The position numbers were made by a program, and so were the translations under genes. 64,000 bases of DNA from NCBI GenBank assembly GCA_946811185.2, contig OX328096.1, positions 42,794,252 to 42,858,251 of the forward strand, given 5' to 3'. The notes beneath the pieces are model-generated. The model worked only from the letters and a program-made list of their open reading frames with translations. It was not told where the DNA came from and made no database searches. Shown piece by piece: positions 44,870 through 56,048 of this stretch; position 1 is the first letter of the stretch; every line of letters starts with the position of its first letter. The DNA is from Hippopus hippopus (taxonomy: Eukaryota > Mollusca > Bivalvia > Cardiida > Cardiidae).

Positions 44870-46907
44870 TAATCCCCCATCGCAAAGCAAGGGAATTATA
44901 GGAATGGCCTTAGTCTGTCCGTCCGTATCACTTTCTTGTCCGCTGAATATCTCCTGTACCCTTTGAAAGATTTTCATTAAACTTTGGTCAAATTTTCATC
45001 TTGGTAAGACGGTGTGCAGAACCCAAGATTCATAACTCTATCTTCATTATTTTTGGAGTTATTGCCCTGTGTTATTTTACATGTTAGATTTTTGTCCAGG
45101 GCATAACTTCCAAAGTATATAAGCTATCAACTTCAGACTTCATATGCGGACAGATCTCATTTAGGAGAAGTGCAGTGCTTAAGATTCATAAATCTGTCAT
45201 CATTATTTTTAGAGTTATTGCCCTTTGTTATATGTTTGATTTTCGTCCGTAACATAACTTCCATAATATATGCATAAACCCCATTATGCAAATAGATCAC
45301 ATTGAGGACAAGTGCAGTGCATGAGATCCATAACTCTGTCATCTTTTTTTAGAGTTATTGCCCTTTGTTATTTTACATGTTGGGTTCTTGTCCGGAGCAT
45401 AACTTCTAAAGTATGGAAGCCATCAACTTCAATCTTCATATGCAGAAAGACCACATGCCATAAAAAAAGATGTCATCGTTGTTTTTAGATTTATTGCCTT
45501 TTGTCATTTAACATGTTGGATTTTTGTCCAGAGCATAACTTCCAGGATATAAAAGCTATTTACGTCAAACTTTATATGCAGATAGGTCACATAGGGGGAG
45601 AAGCGCAGTGCTTAAGATGCATAACTCTGTCTCTATTTTATTTTGGGTTATTACCCTTTATTATTTCAAATGTTGAAATTTTGTCCGGAGCATAACTGCC
45701 AAATTATAAAAACTATTGACTTCAAACTACATATACAGATAGACCATGTTCAGCACATTTACAGTGCATAAGATCCATAACTCTGTCTCTATTACTTTGG
45801 AGTTGTGGCCCTTAGTTATTTTACAAATTTGATTTTTGTCCAGAGCATAACTTTCAAAGTATAAAAGCTTTTTGCTTCAAACTTCAAACACAAATAGATC
45901 ATGTTGTGGTCAAGTGCAGTGCACAAGATCCATATACCTGTCTCCATTTTTACTTGGAGTTATTGCCCTTTGGTAATTTACAAATTGGAATGGATTTCTG
46001 TTCGGAGCATAACTGCCAGGATATAAAAGCTATTGACTTCAAACTTCATATGCAGATAGATCGCATTGAGGACAAGTGCAGTGCACATGATCTAAACTCT
46101 GTCTCCATTACTTTTTGGGGTTATTGCCTATAGTGATTTTGAAAAGTGGACTATTGTCCAGAGCATAACTTCTAAAGTATAAAAGCTATAGGCTTCAAAC
46201 CTCATACGCAAATATATCATGTTGAGAACAAGTGCAGGGTACAAGATCCATAACATTGTCTTCGTTATTGTTGCAAAAATTGCCCTTTATTTTCAGAATA
46301 AGATTTTTGTCCAGGGCATAACTTCAAAGTATAGAAGCTATTGACTTCAAACTTCATATGCATATAGATCACATTGAGGACAAGCACAGTGCACAAGATC
46401 AAGACAACTCCATTATTTTTGACGTTGTGACCCCTAGTTATTTAATAAATTTAAAGTTTTGTCTGGTGCACAAGAAGTCATAACTCCATCCTCAATATTT
46501 TTGGAGTTACTGTCCTGTGTTAATCCCCCGCCATGAAGACCAGCATCCTTGTCATGGGTCTAATGTTTGAAGCCTGGCTTTCATGTTTGCAGCTTTCGTG
46601 TTTTTGGATTTTGTGTTTGTGGATTTTGTGTTTGTAGATTTTGTGTTTGTAGAAATATCATGAAGAAATTATATCAGTTTAACTGGTTTTCTTTGAATTC
46701 ATCAGTGCAACAAAAGATATGGATGGATGGATGGATGGATGGCTGGCTTGGTGTCTTTGTCTGTAAACAGTATTTCAGTCATGATATGACGATAGAAGGG
46801 TGATTATAAAAGGCTCAGTGCAATGAAGTGCTGTTGAGGTCCTACAGGAATCATAACTGGGAGGGGGAGCAGGGGGGATATAGCTGTCCCTCAGACTGCC
46901 TTCTTGT
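44870..46907 (+). mobile_element. Helentron-like element related to that at 8.1-10.3 kb
   Basis: TTTTTAATCCCCC...GGGAATTATAGGAATGGCC with TCTGTCCGTCCGT begins the element. About ten units follow with GAGCATAACTTCCAAAGTAT, AAAAGCTATTGACTTCAAAC, GACAAGTGCAGTGCACAAG and GAGTTATTGCCCTT. TTAATCCCCCGCCATGAAG recurs near the 3' side (46521). The end is GGGGGATATAGCTGTCCCTC then CTTCTTGT at 46907. Contains TGTTTGTGGATTTTG repeats (46600-46650) and a (GATG)n run at 46717-46744. Non-coding. Confidence 0.6.
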
Positions 46908-47399
46908 TATTACTCGAACAAATTGACATGAAATAAATGACCTGAATTACCATATATTACACCCTTGAATTATTGTCCAAACTTAGCTTCGGCTGATGTT
47001 GTCTGCATGCAGAACTATGTGAATGATTTTCAACTCTTTATGCGGCTAATAGATTTATTGTGACTTTAAACAATACTTAAAATACCTGAAATTAACATGA
47101 TTTTGGCGGTTGAAATTGGTAAAATGTGGCGGTTGACATAGATCTAAGATGCGCTTCCTGTGCAGCCTGATCTTTATCTATGTCATCTGTAACAGTTTCT
47201 TATTTTGACTATGGCACTGTAAGGGTCAAACTAGACATTTGCCATTAAAAGAATTTCCGTACAGTCCGATTATACCCAATGATATAAATATTCACTCTAA
47301 TTATTCAATTGTCAATTTGTTTGAGTAATAACTTTATTTAACATTACTAACCTTAACTCCAATGAAAACATGAAGGGGTCATTTTACTACTTGCTTTTT
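46908..47399. other. no recognised feature
   Basis: Unique-looking sequence between two helentron-like elements. Confidence 0.4.
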
Positions 47400-48709
47400 A
47401 GCTCTACTGGCTGAAAGCCAGCAGAGCTTATGTCATGGCGTGGTTTCCGTCGTCAGTCCATCCGTCCGTCCGTTAGTCTTTTTCTTGTTTACGCAATAAA
47501 GTCTTCATTTGTGATCAGATTCTCGTGAAACTTGCACAGTTTGTTTATCTCATCAATAGCTTGAACCCTATTGATTTTGAAAAAAATCCAACAAACAGTA
47601 TGGGAAAAGTAGCCATTTCAAGTTGAAAATTTCCATTTCTTGTTTACGCGATAAAGTCTGCATTTGTGGTCAGATTTCTGTGAAACTTGCAGAGTTTGTT
47701 AATCTCATCAGTAGCTTGAACCCTATTGATTTTGAAAAAAATCCAACAAATAGTATGGGAAAAGCAGCCATTTCAAGTTGAAAATTCCCATTTCTTGTTT
47801 ACGCGATAAAGTCTGCATTTGTGGTCATATTTCTGTGAAACTTGCAAAGTTTGTTTATCTTATCAGTAGCTTTAACCCTATTGAATTTGAAAAAAACCCA
47901 ACAAACAGTATGGGAAAAGTAGCCATTTCAAGTTGAAAATTTCCATTTCTTGTTTATATGATAAAGTCTTCATTTGTGGTCAGATTTCCGTGAAACTTGC
48001 ACAGTTTGTTTATCTCATCAATAGCTTCAACCCTATTGATTTAGAAAAAAATCCTACTAACAGTATGGGAAAAGTAGCTATTTCAAATTTCTATTTCTTG
48101 TTTACGCGATGAAGTCCGCATTTGTGGTTGGATTTTAATGAAACTTGCACATTTGCTTTGTATCATAAACAGCTTGAACCCTATTGATTTTGAAAAAAAT
48201 TTGACAGTATGGGAAAAGTAGCCATTTCAAGTTGAAAATTTCCATTCCTTGTTTAGGCAATGAAGTCCACAGTGTTGATCCAAAATTTGTGAAACTTACG
48301 AAGATTATTTGATTCATTAAGGGATTGAACTCTATTAAAAGTGAAGAAAATCTAGTAAACCATTCAGGAAAAGCAGCCATTTGATGATTTAGTATTGTTT
48401 ACTCAACAAAGTCCACTTATTAGTCACATTTCTTTGAAATTTGCTAGGATTGTTTAATACAAGGCCTTCTGAAAGCCTATCAAATTTGGCTGGATTCCAA
48501 ACAATTAGTTTTGAGAAATTGCGCTTCATTTTTTTTCACTGTTTGTTCAATTCACCATGCCTACTTATGCTGTCTTAGTGGGTTCAAGCCCAGTTGCAAG
48601 AACACATTTTTGTGTTTTTTCTGTTTGCATCATGAATTCATAATGTATGCTAGCAAAAAAGCAAAACCACTGCCAGTAGAGCGATTTCAGGCCCTCAAGG
48701 GCCTCTAGT
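47400..48709 (+). mobile_element. Helentron/Helitron-like element with hairpin plus CTAGT 3' end
   Basis: The 5' hairpin AGCTCT-ACTGGCT-GAA-AGCCAGC-AGAGCT (47400-47428) is followed by a TCCG tract (TCCATCCGTCCGTCCG). About six tandem units of 148-155 bp follow, with GTTTACGCGATAAAGTCTGC, GTGAAACTTGCA, AGCTTGAACCCTATTGATT and GTATGGGAAAAGnAGCCATT. The 3' end is GAGCGATTTCAGG with hairpin AGGCCCTC/AAGGGCCT (48689-48704) and CTAGT (48705-48709), matching the CTRRT rule for Helitron 3' ends. Non-coding. Confidence 0.75.
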
Positions 48710-49102
48710 TTAATTGTACAATAACCTTTCATATACCTGACCATAGAACACTGAAATTGGACCAGGTAGAACTTGAAAAAACTTATGTGAACAATAAAAC
48801 TACTAAATATTTAGCAAAGTCTACATCTTTTTATGTAGGAAAGCTTCTACATCACATACATGTATATAACTTATTCCCGCTTGCTTATAAGATGTAGTTT
48901 ACATACTTGACATAACATATCCTCATGAAGTTTCTTGCTCAATAGAAAAGGTGTACCAGGAAACATTGAACCTATATATTGGGACCAGTGCTCATTGCCC
49001 ATTGATATGGACACATCCAAGTGTAAACTCAGTCAAGAAAACCGTCAAAATCACAATTCAGTACATGTATCTGACTTCCATGTTCTTGACTACATTTATC
49101 AT

Positions 49103-49670
49103 TATGTCTCCCCCCCCCGTCAGGGTCGGGAGACATATTGTTTTTCCCCATGCGCCCGTCTGTCTGTCTGTCTGTCTGTCCATCACAAATCGTGTCCGCT
49201 CTATAACTCTATAACAGACAGACAACGAAGTTTGCATTGTTTTTCCTCAACTTCATATTGTTTGTCCTCGCTAGTGCTCACAAACTTTATATTGTTTGTC
49301 TTTGCTAGTGCTTTTACCTATATGCTAAACTTATTTATTTTCAAGAGCCATTTATTTTGCCGTTTTTTGGCAAGAAAGAGGAACTTTCTAAAATAAATTC
49401 CTGATAATTTGTTTGTATATACTAACATTGTCAATGCTTTGCCTAGTTCTGTAGTCTGCAATGCCACGAAAATATTTACTTCACTTTGTGTTTGCTACCA
49501 ATGCACATGGGCTTAGCCTGTGCTAGTGCTCTTATCTATACTGTCAACCTATTTCTTTTCATGAGTGCCTTATTTTCCTGATTTTTGTGTGAAAGAGGAA
49601 CTTGTGAAAATAAATCCATACTGTACATTGTGATTGCTTTGCCTAGTTCTGTAATCACCCAAAAACATGA
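49103..49670 (+). repeat. Helentron-type 5' end followed by two ~210 bp tandem units
   Basis: Hairpin TATGTCTCCC...GGGAGACATA (49103-49136) is followed by CCGTCTGTCTGTCTGTCTG. From about 49270 two diverged units share GCTAGTGCT, TATTTATTTTCAAGAG.C, GAAAGAGGAACTT, AAAATAAAT and TTTGCCTAGTTCTGTA (49438 and 49647). The 3' terminus is not recognised. Confidence 0.55.
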
Positions 49671-50670
49671 AAATAAATGGCCACAGAGAAAAGGTTGGTT
49701 TACAATATTATTTGCTTTTCTTTATGAACAGTTTATCATTCATCCATCATTGATTGATATCGGCTCGAATAAAGCGTGCACACGTAAGAAAATCTTACGA
49801 GGCTAACGGTGCTGACATGACCTCAAATGTATACGTGGACATTAAGCAAGAAAATCAAAATCAGATCCTTACAAGAAAACCTGTTTTCAGGGTTTCTTCC
49901 AAGACAAAAATTATTCTGTGTGAGAAAAACTATCAAAAAAGTTGAAATTTTGAGTATACAAAATAGTTGCCCTACTCTCAAAGCAACAACCAACAAATAT
50001 GTACATCAAAAACTGGCACATCTCCATGCTGAGCTGCAGATGTATTGTTCACACATGCTAAAAGCAGAATATCTCATGATAAGGCTCACCTATTATTAAC
50101 CTTGATAGCTTTTTCCTTCAAGATCATTTTAATCGAATTATGAAGTCAAATTGTATTCCCAGTACTTCTTGTCAACACATGTCTAAACACAGCAATTGCC
50201 ACAAAACAATGAAACACAGTTCACAGCAGAAAATCTGCTTTTTCGCATATGCAAAAACAAACACGCAGATCAGCAACGCTGTACCGGTCTAGCATGATCA
50301 GTGCCTTTGTTTTCCCTTTTTATAGAGTACAATCCCAGTACTTCTGATATCTGGAATTTCAAGCCCCTAACCACCATCTGTGGCTGTACAGCCTTTTGTG
50401 TCAACTAGATTGTTTGCTCTAAAAATGACCATTATTTCTGTTAGAAATTGCCTTGGTGACATATCAATCCTGATGACACCAAAAAGGGGGGAGAAAAACA
50501 AGTTCTAGTACTCCTACAATTTTTAATGTACAAAACTATTTAATAATGTGTTTCACGTTTCCATCCTTGTGTGTCATCACCAACGCATCGCAAAGGTGGA
50601 TTGCTTGATAATGTTTTCATTAACTTTCATTCAGATGACATAATACTTGATATAACACCGAAATACTACA
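49671..50670. other. no recognised feature
   Basis: Short ORFs only. No repeats or domains recognised. Confidence 0.4.
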
Positions 50671-50672
50671 GT

Positions 50673-50902
50673 GAGGCCTAAAAAAAAAAATATCTGCGTT
50701 TAGGGTTTCCCTACCCTACATGGAAAATGCTGCTGACCCTAAACTTTTTTTGCTATGATTGAAAAAAAAAAAAGTCTGTTGGGTGTGATTTCATTACATG
50801 TTCCATGTAAAAAGTTTTTTGAAAAAAAAAATCCCTACCTACCCTACCTACAGTATCTCGGACTGAAACCCTAAACACAGACATCTTTTTGTTAGGCCTG
50901 AC
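50673..50902. mobile_element. MITE with ~37 bp inverted ends
   Basis: GAGGCCTAAAAAAAAAAATA...GCGTTTAGGGTTTC at the left and GAAACCCTAAACACAGAC...GTTAGGCCTGAC at the right are inverted copies. The interior has CCCTACC-rich words and poly-A runs. About 230 bp, non-coding; superfamily not determined. Confidence 0.7.
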
Positions 50903-51059
50903 CACAGTTTGATTACAGCTGCAATTCCATGGAAAAACATGTTCTGTAAATATTAATGGTAATGTTACCTCTATATCACTCCAATAGTTTGAATTACTGC
51001 CTATGTATATTGCTAAAGATTTATTATATACCTTTGGTCTCTGTGTTTTAATGGTGACA

Positions 51060-51368
51060 AATTATAGTGGAGCAGCTTAGTGAGAAAATCATGCACTTAG
51101 TGATGCAAGCATCAGATTTGGCATGTATGTTGATCAGGTCATAAACTTTTTGAAAAGACCGTTAGCCACGCAAAAAATTCAAAATGGTGGCCATTTTTCA
51201 AGATGGCCACCATTTCCAGTTCGTAAATTTTGTTTCATCATAAAACAGAAGATAATTGACTGATTTTAAAGCTTTTGGTGTCCAAATGTATGTTTTCTAG
51301 CATGAGGATATTGAATTTGAGCATGTTTATACCATAAACTGACTTTTTAATTTTGTTTTGACTTTATA
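51060..51368 (+). repeat. Repeat with GGCCATTTTTCAAGATGGCC palindrome, copy 1
   Basis: AAAATCATGCACTTAGTGAT, GACCGTTAGCCACG and AATGGTGGCCATTTTTCAAG (palindromic with GATGGCCACC) match, in reverse orientation, the sequence at 61832-61960 and the flank at 55240-55425. The 3' side is cut by the hAT element at 51377. Confidence 0.7.
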
Positions 51369-51376
51369 GATGATAA

Positions 51377-52349
51377 CAGGGTTGGGGTAATCGTTATCAG
51401 TAATCGTAATCGATTGTAATCAATTACAATTTCTCCAGTAATAGACAGTAATCAGTAATCCAAGGCATTTTCGATTACATGTAATCGTAATATAATCGAT
51501 TACATGCCTCAAAATTGATGTAATCATCGATTACATTTTCGATTACTTGCAGAAAAATTGTTATGAATCAAATTCAAATATAATGAAGAAAAAAAAAAAT
51601 TTTTTTTAAAGTATTTAGAAATGTTTAGAAATACCACCACCTCAATTTCAGAAATTTTGGTATTTATCAATTGAAATACACTATGTAAAAGTTAAAATGT
51701 TAAGACATCAGTAACTCAATTAAAACTCTTTCATCAGTTATAGTTGCAATAGTCTGCAAAACATATTAAATATGTAAAAATTTTGTACTGCTAATAATAA
51801 GTAATATGTGTTATAATCTGCTTGGTTGGGGTTGCAAAACAATGCATTTTACACCTTTTTCACCTAAAGTACAGTAATAATTGCTTGATAATTGCCCAAT
51901 TGTGAAAACTTAACAAAAGGTGTTTAGTTTGTTGATCCCCTAGGGCTTATATTAGTGTTATACAATTTGAGAGATTTGCTCAGTTACTCTGGATGTACAG
52001 TTCAACATACTTATTATGGACTTAAATAAACTTTAGAAAAGTATATGACATACTTACTAACTTAAGTTAAACTGTAAAGCTGTTCTTTGACAACACTGTG
52101 TTATCATTTTGCAACCTTGAATGTTATTTCCTGAATAGATTTTGCAGTGTGATACAAGTTTTTATTTTATTTAAGCATGTAATTGAATGTAATCATCCTG
52201 TAATCATGATTACTTTTGTCAAAGTAATCAAATGTATTCAATTACATGTGAAAATCAAAGTAATCGATTATTAATTAATTACATGACGTTACCCAAATGT
52301 AATCGATTAATAATCGATTAAAGGTGACAGTAATCGAACCCCCACCCTG
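51377..52349. mobile_element. Non-autonomous hAT element with 8 bp target duplication
   Basis: CAGGGTTGGGGTAATCG at the left and the inverted CAGGGTGGGGGTTCGATTAC at the right, flanked by GATGATAA at 51369-51376 and 52350-52357. Both subterminal regions are packed with TAATCGATTA-type words (51400-51545 and 52180-52335). The middle is unrelated AT-rich sequence without a transposase. 973 bp. An 8 bp duplication and CAGGG ends are typical of hAT. Confidence 0.9.
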
Positions 52350-53030
52350 GATGATAATATGCCATATTAAGGGGTGCGGGTTTGACTGCAATACATAGAT
52401 TACATCTAGTCATGTAGTTGTGAATTGCTACTATTTATATGGAAATATTTTCACATTTGTGACTGGTTCTTGGTTTTCACCTTCATTGTCTGAGGTTTGA
52501 TGCTAAAAAAAAAGTGATAAACTTGATCCATGAAAGGTGGTTTTAGGCGGTTGCTGCTATCGGATTATGGTCAATATTATCCATAGCCGTTCTGGTGAAG
52601 AGCCCTCTTCTTAGTAAGAAGGTAACACCCCTTGGGACCTCTGCCATGAACCTGTGCACAGCCACTTCTTCTAATTGTGCAAAGACTTCAAGCACTCTCT
52701 CATATGGCACACTGATTCCATGGTCATGAAGTAGTTCTGCAAGAACTCTTTTTCGAGTGTTGGCCTGAACAGACATACATGTAAACACAGGGAAAGTGGT
52801 CTCCTGTTCATTTTAATGCCGGAAAATTGTTGCGCCGTCTTTGCATTTTGAATAGCAGTAACTGTTGTACTGAAGATGTCAAGCCAGTACCGAATCTGTC
52901 TTAGAGACACAAAATTTTAATTTTAATTGTGTCAACACCATGTTTAATCATGTGCACAAACCTTACAAATGCAGGTGGGATTGCATTTCAAGACAATCTT
53001 CATTAAACCTACCATCAAATAAGAATTCAT

Positions 53031-53231
53031 GTGGTGTCCGTGGTTGTGAGGTAGAGCGTTGGCCTCATAACCATAAGGTCCTCAGTTTGATACCCGGAGC
53101 AGGTGTCAACTTTGGGATTGTCCATTGACCCACACATTCGGCACAAGTACTGGTGTCGTTCCCAGGAAGCAGAATCAAGAGATTAGTATATGTTGTAAAA
53201 ACTTGTGAACGATGTGAAATAAATATGTTTG
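53031..53231 (+). mobile_element. tRNA-derived SINE (family B) with 13 bp target-site duplication
   Basis: Head GTGGTTGTGAGGTAGAGCG (A box-like) and GGTCCTCAGTTTGATACCC (B box-like), then a unique body ending GTGAAATAAATATGTTTG. AATAAGAATTCAT flanks it at 53018-53030 and 53232-53244. Confidence 0.85.
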
Positions 53232-53741
53232 AATAAGAATTCATAGACAGTCATAAGCCTTCAAAGTACTATTATGGCTTTACCAAGTATAATGGCCTCT
53301 GAATAATTGGTTCCCAGCTTGTACCAAAGCTAGGCCAATATCTTCTTTGAAAGCTAAGATAAACATCTCACCCACTCTTGTGAGCTTCAAGCTTAGGAAT
53401 TTCTGCCTACACCTTCTTCAGTGCTGTTGGACGAACATCTGACTCTGATGTCCAATCCCCAGTTGTTCTAGCCTATGCTTTTATAGACTAACAAGATCTG
53501 CAAGTTTGAATATGTTTGGGTCGACAGTGCTTTCTTTCTTTTCGACTATAATATGCCAGAAGCTCTGAAAATACGACAGGATAAATTTCTTTCTCTCGTT
53601 CCTGGCCTTTGTCCTGCCTTTCTATTCTTGAAGTTAGCCATTTCCCTATTGCAGAGAGCTGTCAAGCAGTGTCTATGGTACTAAGCTCTTGTACTACTAT
53701 ATCTCCCCCTGATGGTGTAGCAAAAGGTTGTCCATCATTCA

Positions 53742-53978
53742 GATTGATTGATTGATTAAACTTTGTTTCATGTCGCTTTTAACATTATTTCATATCACAG
53801 CGACAGCTTATAAACCGGTATTCATCTATGTCTTGTATTTTAACTGTACTAGGCTAGGGCTCTGATATGTCCTGCCCAATAACACTATATGAAAATCCCA
53901 ATGCTTCCACTGAGGCTTGGACCCAGAACCTCCAGGTTATAATTCCTACACTTTATGACTGAGCCATGCAGGACTCCT
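53742..53978 (-). mobile_element. tRNA-derived SINE (family A), reverse copy
   Basis: Minus strand GGAGTCCTGCATGGCTCAGT, AAAGTGTAGGA, GGTTCTGGGTCCAAGCC, then GGAAGCATTGGGATTTTC and AATAATGTTAAAAGCGACAT, ending (AATC)n. Same family as 12107-12336. The target duplication is not clear. Confidence 0.8.
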
Positions 53979-54469
53979 GCCCACCATTTATGTTTGTAGT
54001 ACATTCATACAGCCTTTTTGTTGAGCCCCCTAATCATAGCTTGTGTCAGCTCAGACTATGGATCTTCTGAATCACATAAAAAACTCTGCTGGCTTTTAGG
54101 CTTGCTCGTATGATCTAGAGTGGCTTACATCTGCTGAACTTTCAGCAGTGGCTGTCCTTTTTCTTGTTTGCTCGAGTTAGCGTTATTAGATAGGAGTTGA
54201 CAGCTCTGATGGTACACCACATTGTTTATTCCCAAAGTTCTTTTAATGCCTTGACCTTCATCTAATCCGGCTACTTGGATCTAAAATGAAAGGTAACTGG
54301 TTGATGGCTTGAAATAACGGAATCTCTATTGCAAGCACTGAATAACCATCTTGTTCAGTGCAACCAGCTGGTGAGGAGTTTAGATCTTTCTTTTGAGCCT
54401 GACATAGACAGCATTTATCCCGGTCTGTTTGAATCTTGGAGCACATAGATCTTCTAGACATTTTCTTGC

Positions 54470-55392
54470 ATCACAAAAAAAATAGGCCAAGTGACTACCC
54501 TTTTACCTCCTTTAACTGTAAAATACTGAATATACAAACACATTTAGATATTGAATACAACTGAGTTCGGGTATTCAAACCCACACCTAGCCAGTGTCAA
54601 TTTAGTCCTGTGCAACCTGTAGCCTGTTTGTGTGACTAAAGTCCCCATTACCCTGGCTCAGCTCACCTGCGCTGACACATCCTGTCAATTCAGGTGCAGC
54701 TATCTAACTGGTACAACATAGAAAACTCTATTGTGTTCATAAGATAGCATTTGGGACACTAAACAACCTGACTAAAGGTTTGTCAATCTAACACAGGACC
54801 CTGTGCTGAGTTCCACAGCAGTGATGTCACCAGTATACTCTGGTTGTGCCATGACGTTCATTCTTTGAAAGTGTAAAAAGGTTTTCCAAAAGCTTTATGT
54901 ACTAAGCTTCAAAATCAAGCAAAACACTCAAAACTACACAAGAAAATGGATTTATGATATTTTAACAAAAGGTGGCCAACTTGAAACTCTAGCTTCCCTC
55001 TTTAGTTTGCACTTTAATTGCCATCCGTTGCATAATAACCTTTCTGAATCATCAACTTTTAACTTTAAATGGCCGAAATGCTAGGCGACAGGGTCGAAAG
55101 ATCAAATGAAACACCCATCTATCATCTCACATCTTTTAAAATCATCAGCTCTATAGCAGTTTAAGAAAAAACAGGAATGAAAGTTTTTCACTCCTGTGGT
55201 GTTTCATGATAATATTTAAGTGGGATTTAAGATTTAAGCGGGGAAAATGGCCATTTTGAATAATGGCAGCCATGTTTGAAAAAATGATAATCGTCTATGA
55301 ACCATCTTTTTGCTCTTATTTTGTCACTGTCTATGATCATAACTACAATTTTACCAAGGACACAACAAATCTTGTTAACTATCTTAGAAATC
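54470..55392. other. Repeat flank, non-coding
   Basis: The right part (55240-55392) continues the inverted counterpart of the GGCCATTTTTCAAGATGGCC repeat (GGGGAAAATGGCCATTTTG). Nothing else recognised. Confidence 0.4.
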
Positions 55393-55426
55393 CCAAAATA
55401 GTATTTTTCAATATGCCTCGGTGGCC
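55393..55426. repeat. Left target-site duplication of the LINE (34 bp)
   Basis: Runs from CCAAAATAGTATTTTTCAAT to CGGTGGCC and recurs at 61798-61831 with one C/T difference. Confidence 0.9.
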
Positions 55427-56048
55427 AAAACCCCCAGCTGGGCGGGGGGATAGAAATAGCTCAGCTGTCGCACTACAGTAGGGGTAAGACCCCCCCACTG
55501 TGCCTGCCTGTTTGCCGTGGGCTGCAACTCGTGTCGTTCGATGACGGGATCCTGGTGGTTGAGTGGATTCAGAGCTCGGCCCTTTGATAGCTCTGTTTTC
55601 GCAACACACCACTTTGGCCCTGAACTGAACTAAACGAGAGGTCAGGAAGGCCCGTCCTGATCAATCGGCTGGTCATGCCTTGCCCTAGGGCATCTAATAT
55701 GTTCTTTCTCTTGCACCATTCTCTCAATTAAAATTACTGTCTTCTCCATATCTATTCCACACTCTTTCAGATTTCATATTTCTTATTCTGCCCTAGAAGG
55801 CGGTGGCTCATGGGTCAATCGGGTGAAAGTTCTTTGGTATTTGGCTGACATTTGTAACCTCTCAATGATTGTCTAAGCTTGGTAGGACTTTCCGCGAGAA
55901 TGCATCTGTCCAGTCTAGCCCTTTAATACCGAGTATACCACTGATGTATCCCTGTCATGGTCTGCGAATGGGCTTTCCCCAGACCATGTCCCCTTGTTGG
56001 GCTCCGTGGTGGGTGGGGAGCATCGGTGGTGAAACTTTACACACAAAC

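Larger units (their letters stand above)
52440..54461 (-). pseudogene. Decayed gene of an unnamed, repeat-borne protein family
   Basis: On the minus strand, pieces of one protein seem to follow in order. An N-terminal Cys-rich piece (CSKIQTDRDKCCLCQAQKK, from 54461) comes first, then LDEGQGIKRTLGINNVVYHQ near 54220. The next is around 53530 (LQILLVYK-like text after QERERNLSCRIFRASG). A C-terminal piece, SVQANTRKRVLAELLHDHG, is at about 52770, then DNIDHNP and, after a frameshift, FHGSSLSLF near 52515. I recall similar uncharacterised proteins as high-copy families in invertebrate genomes but cannot name the family. Stops, frameshifts, two SINEs and an hAT element break it. Function unknown. 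Confidence 0.5.
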
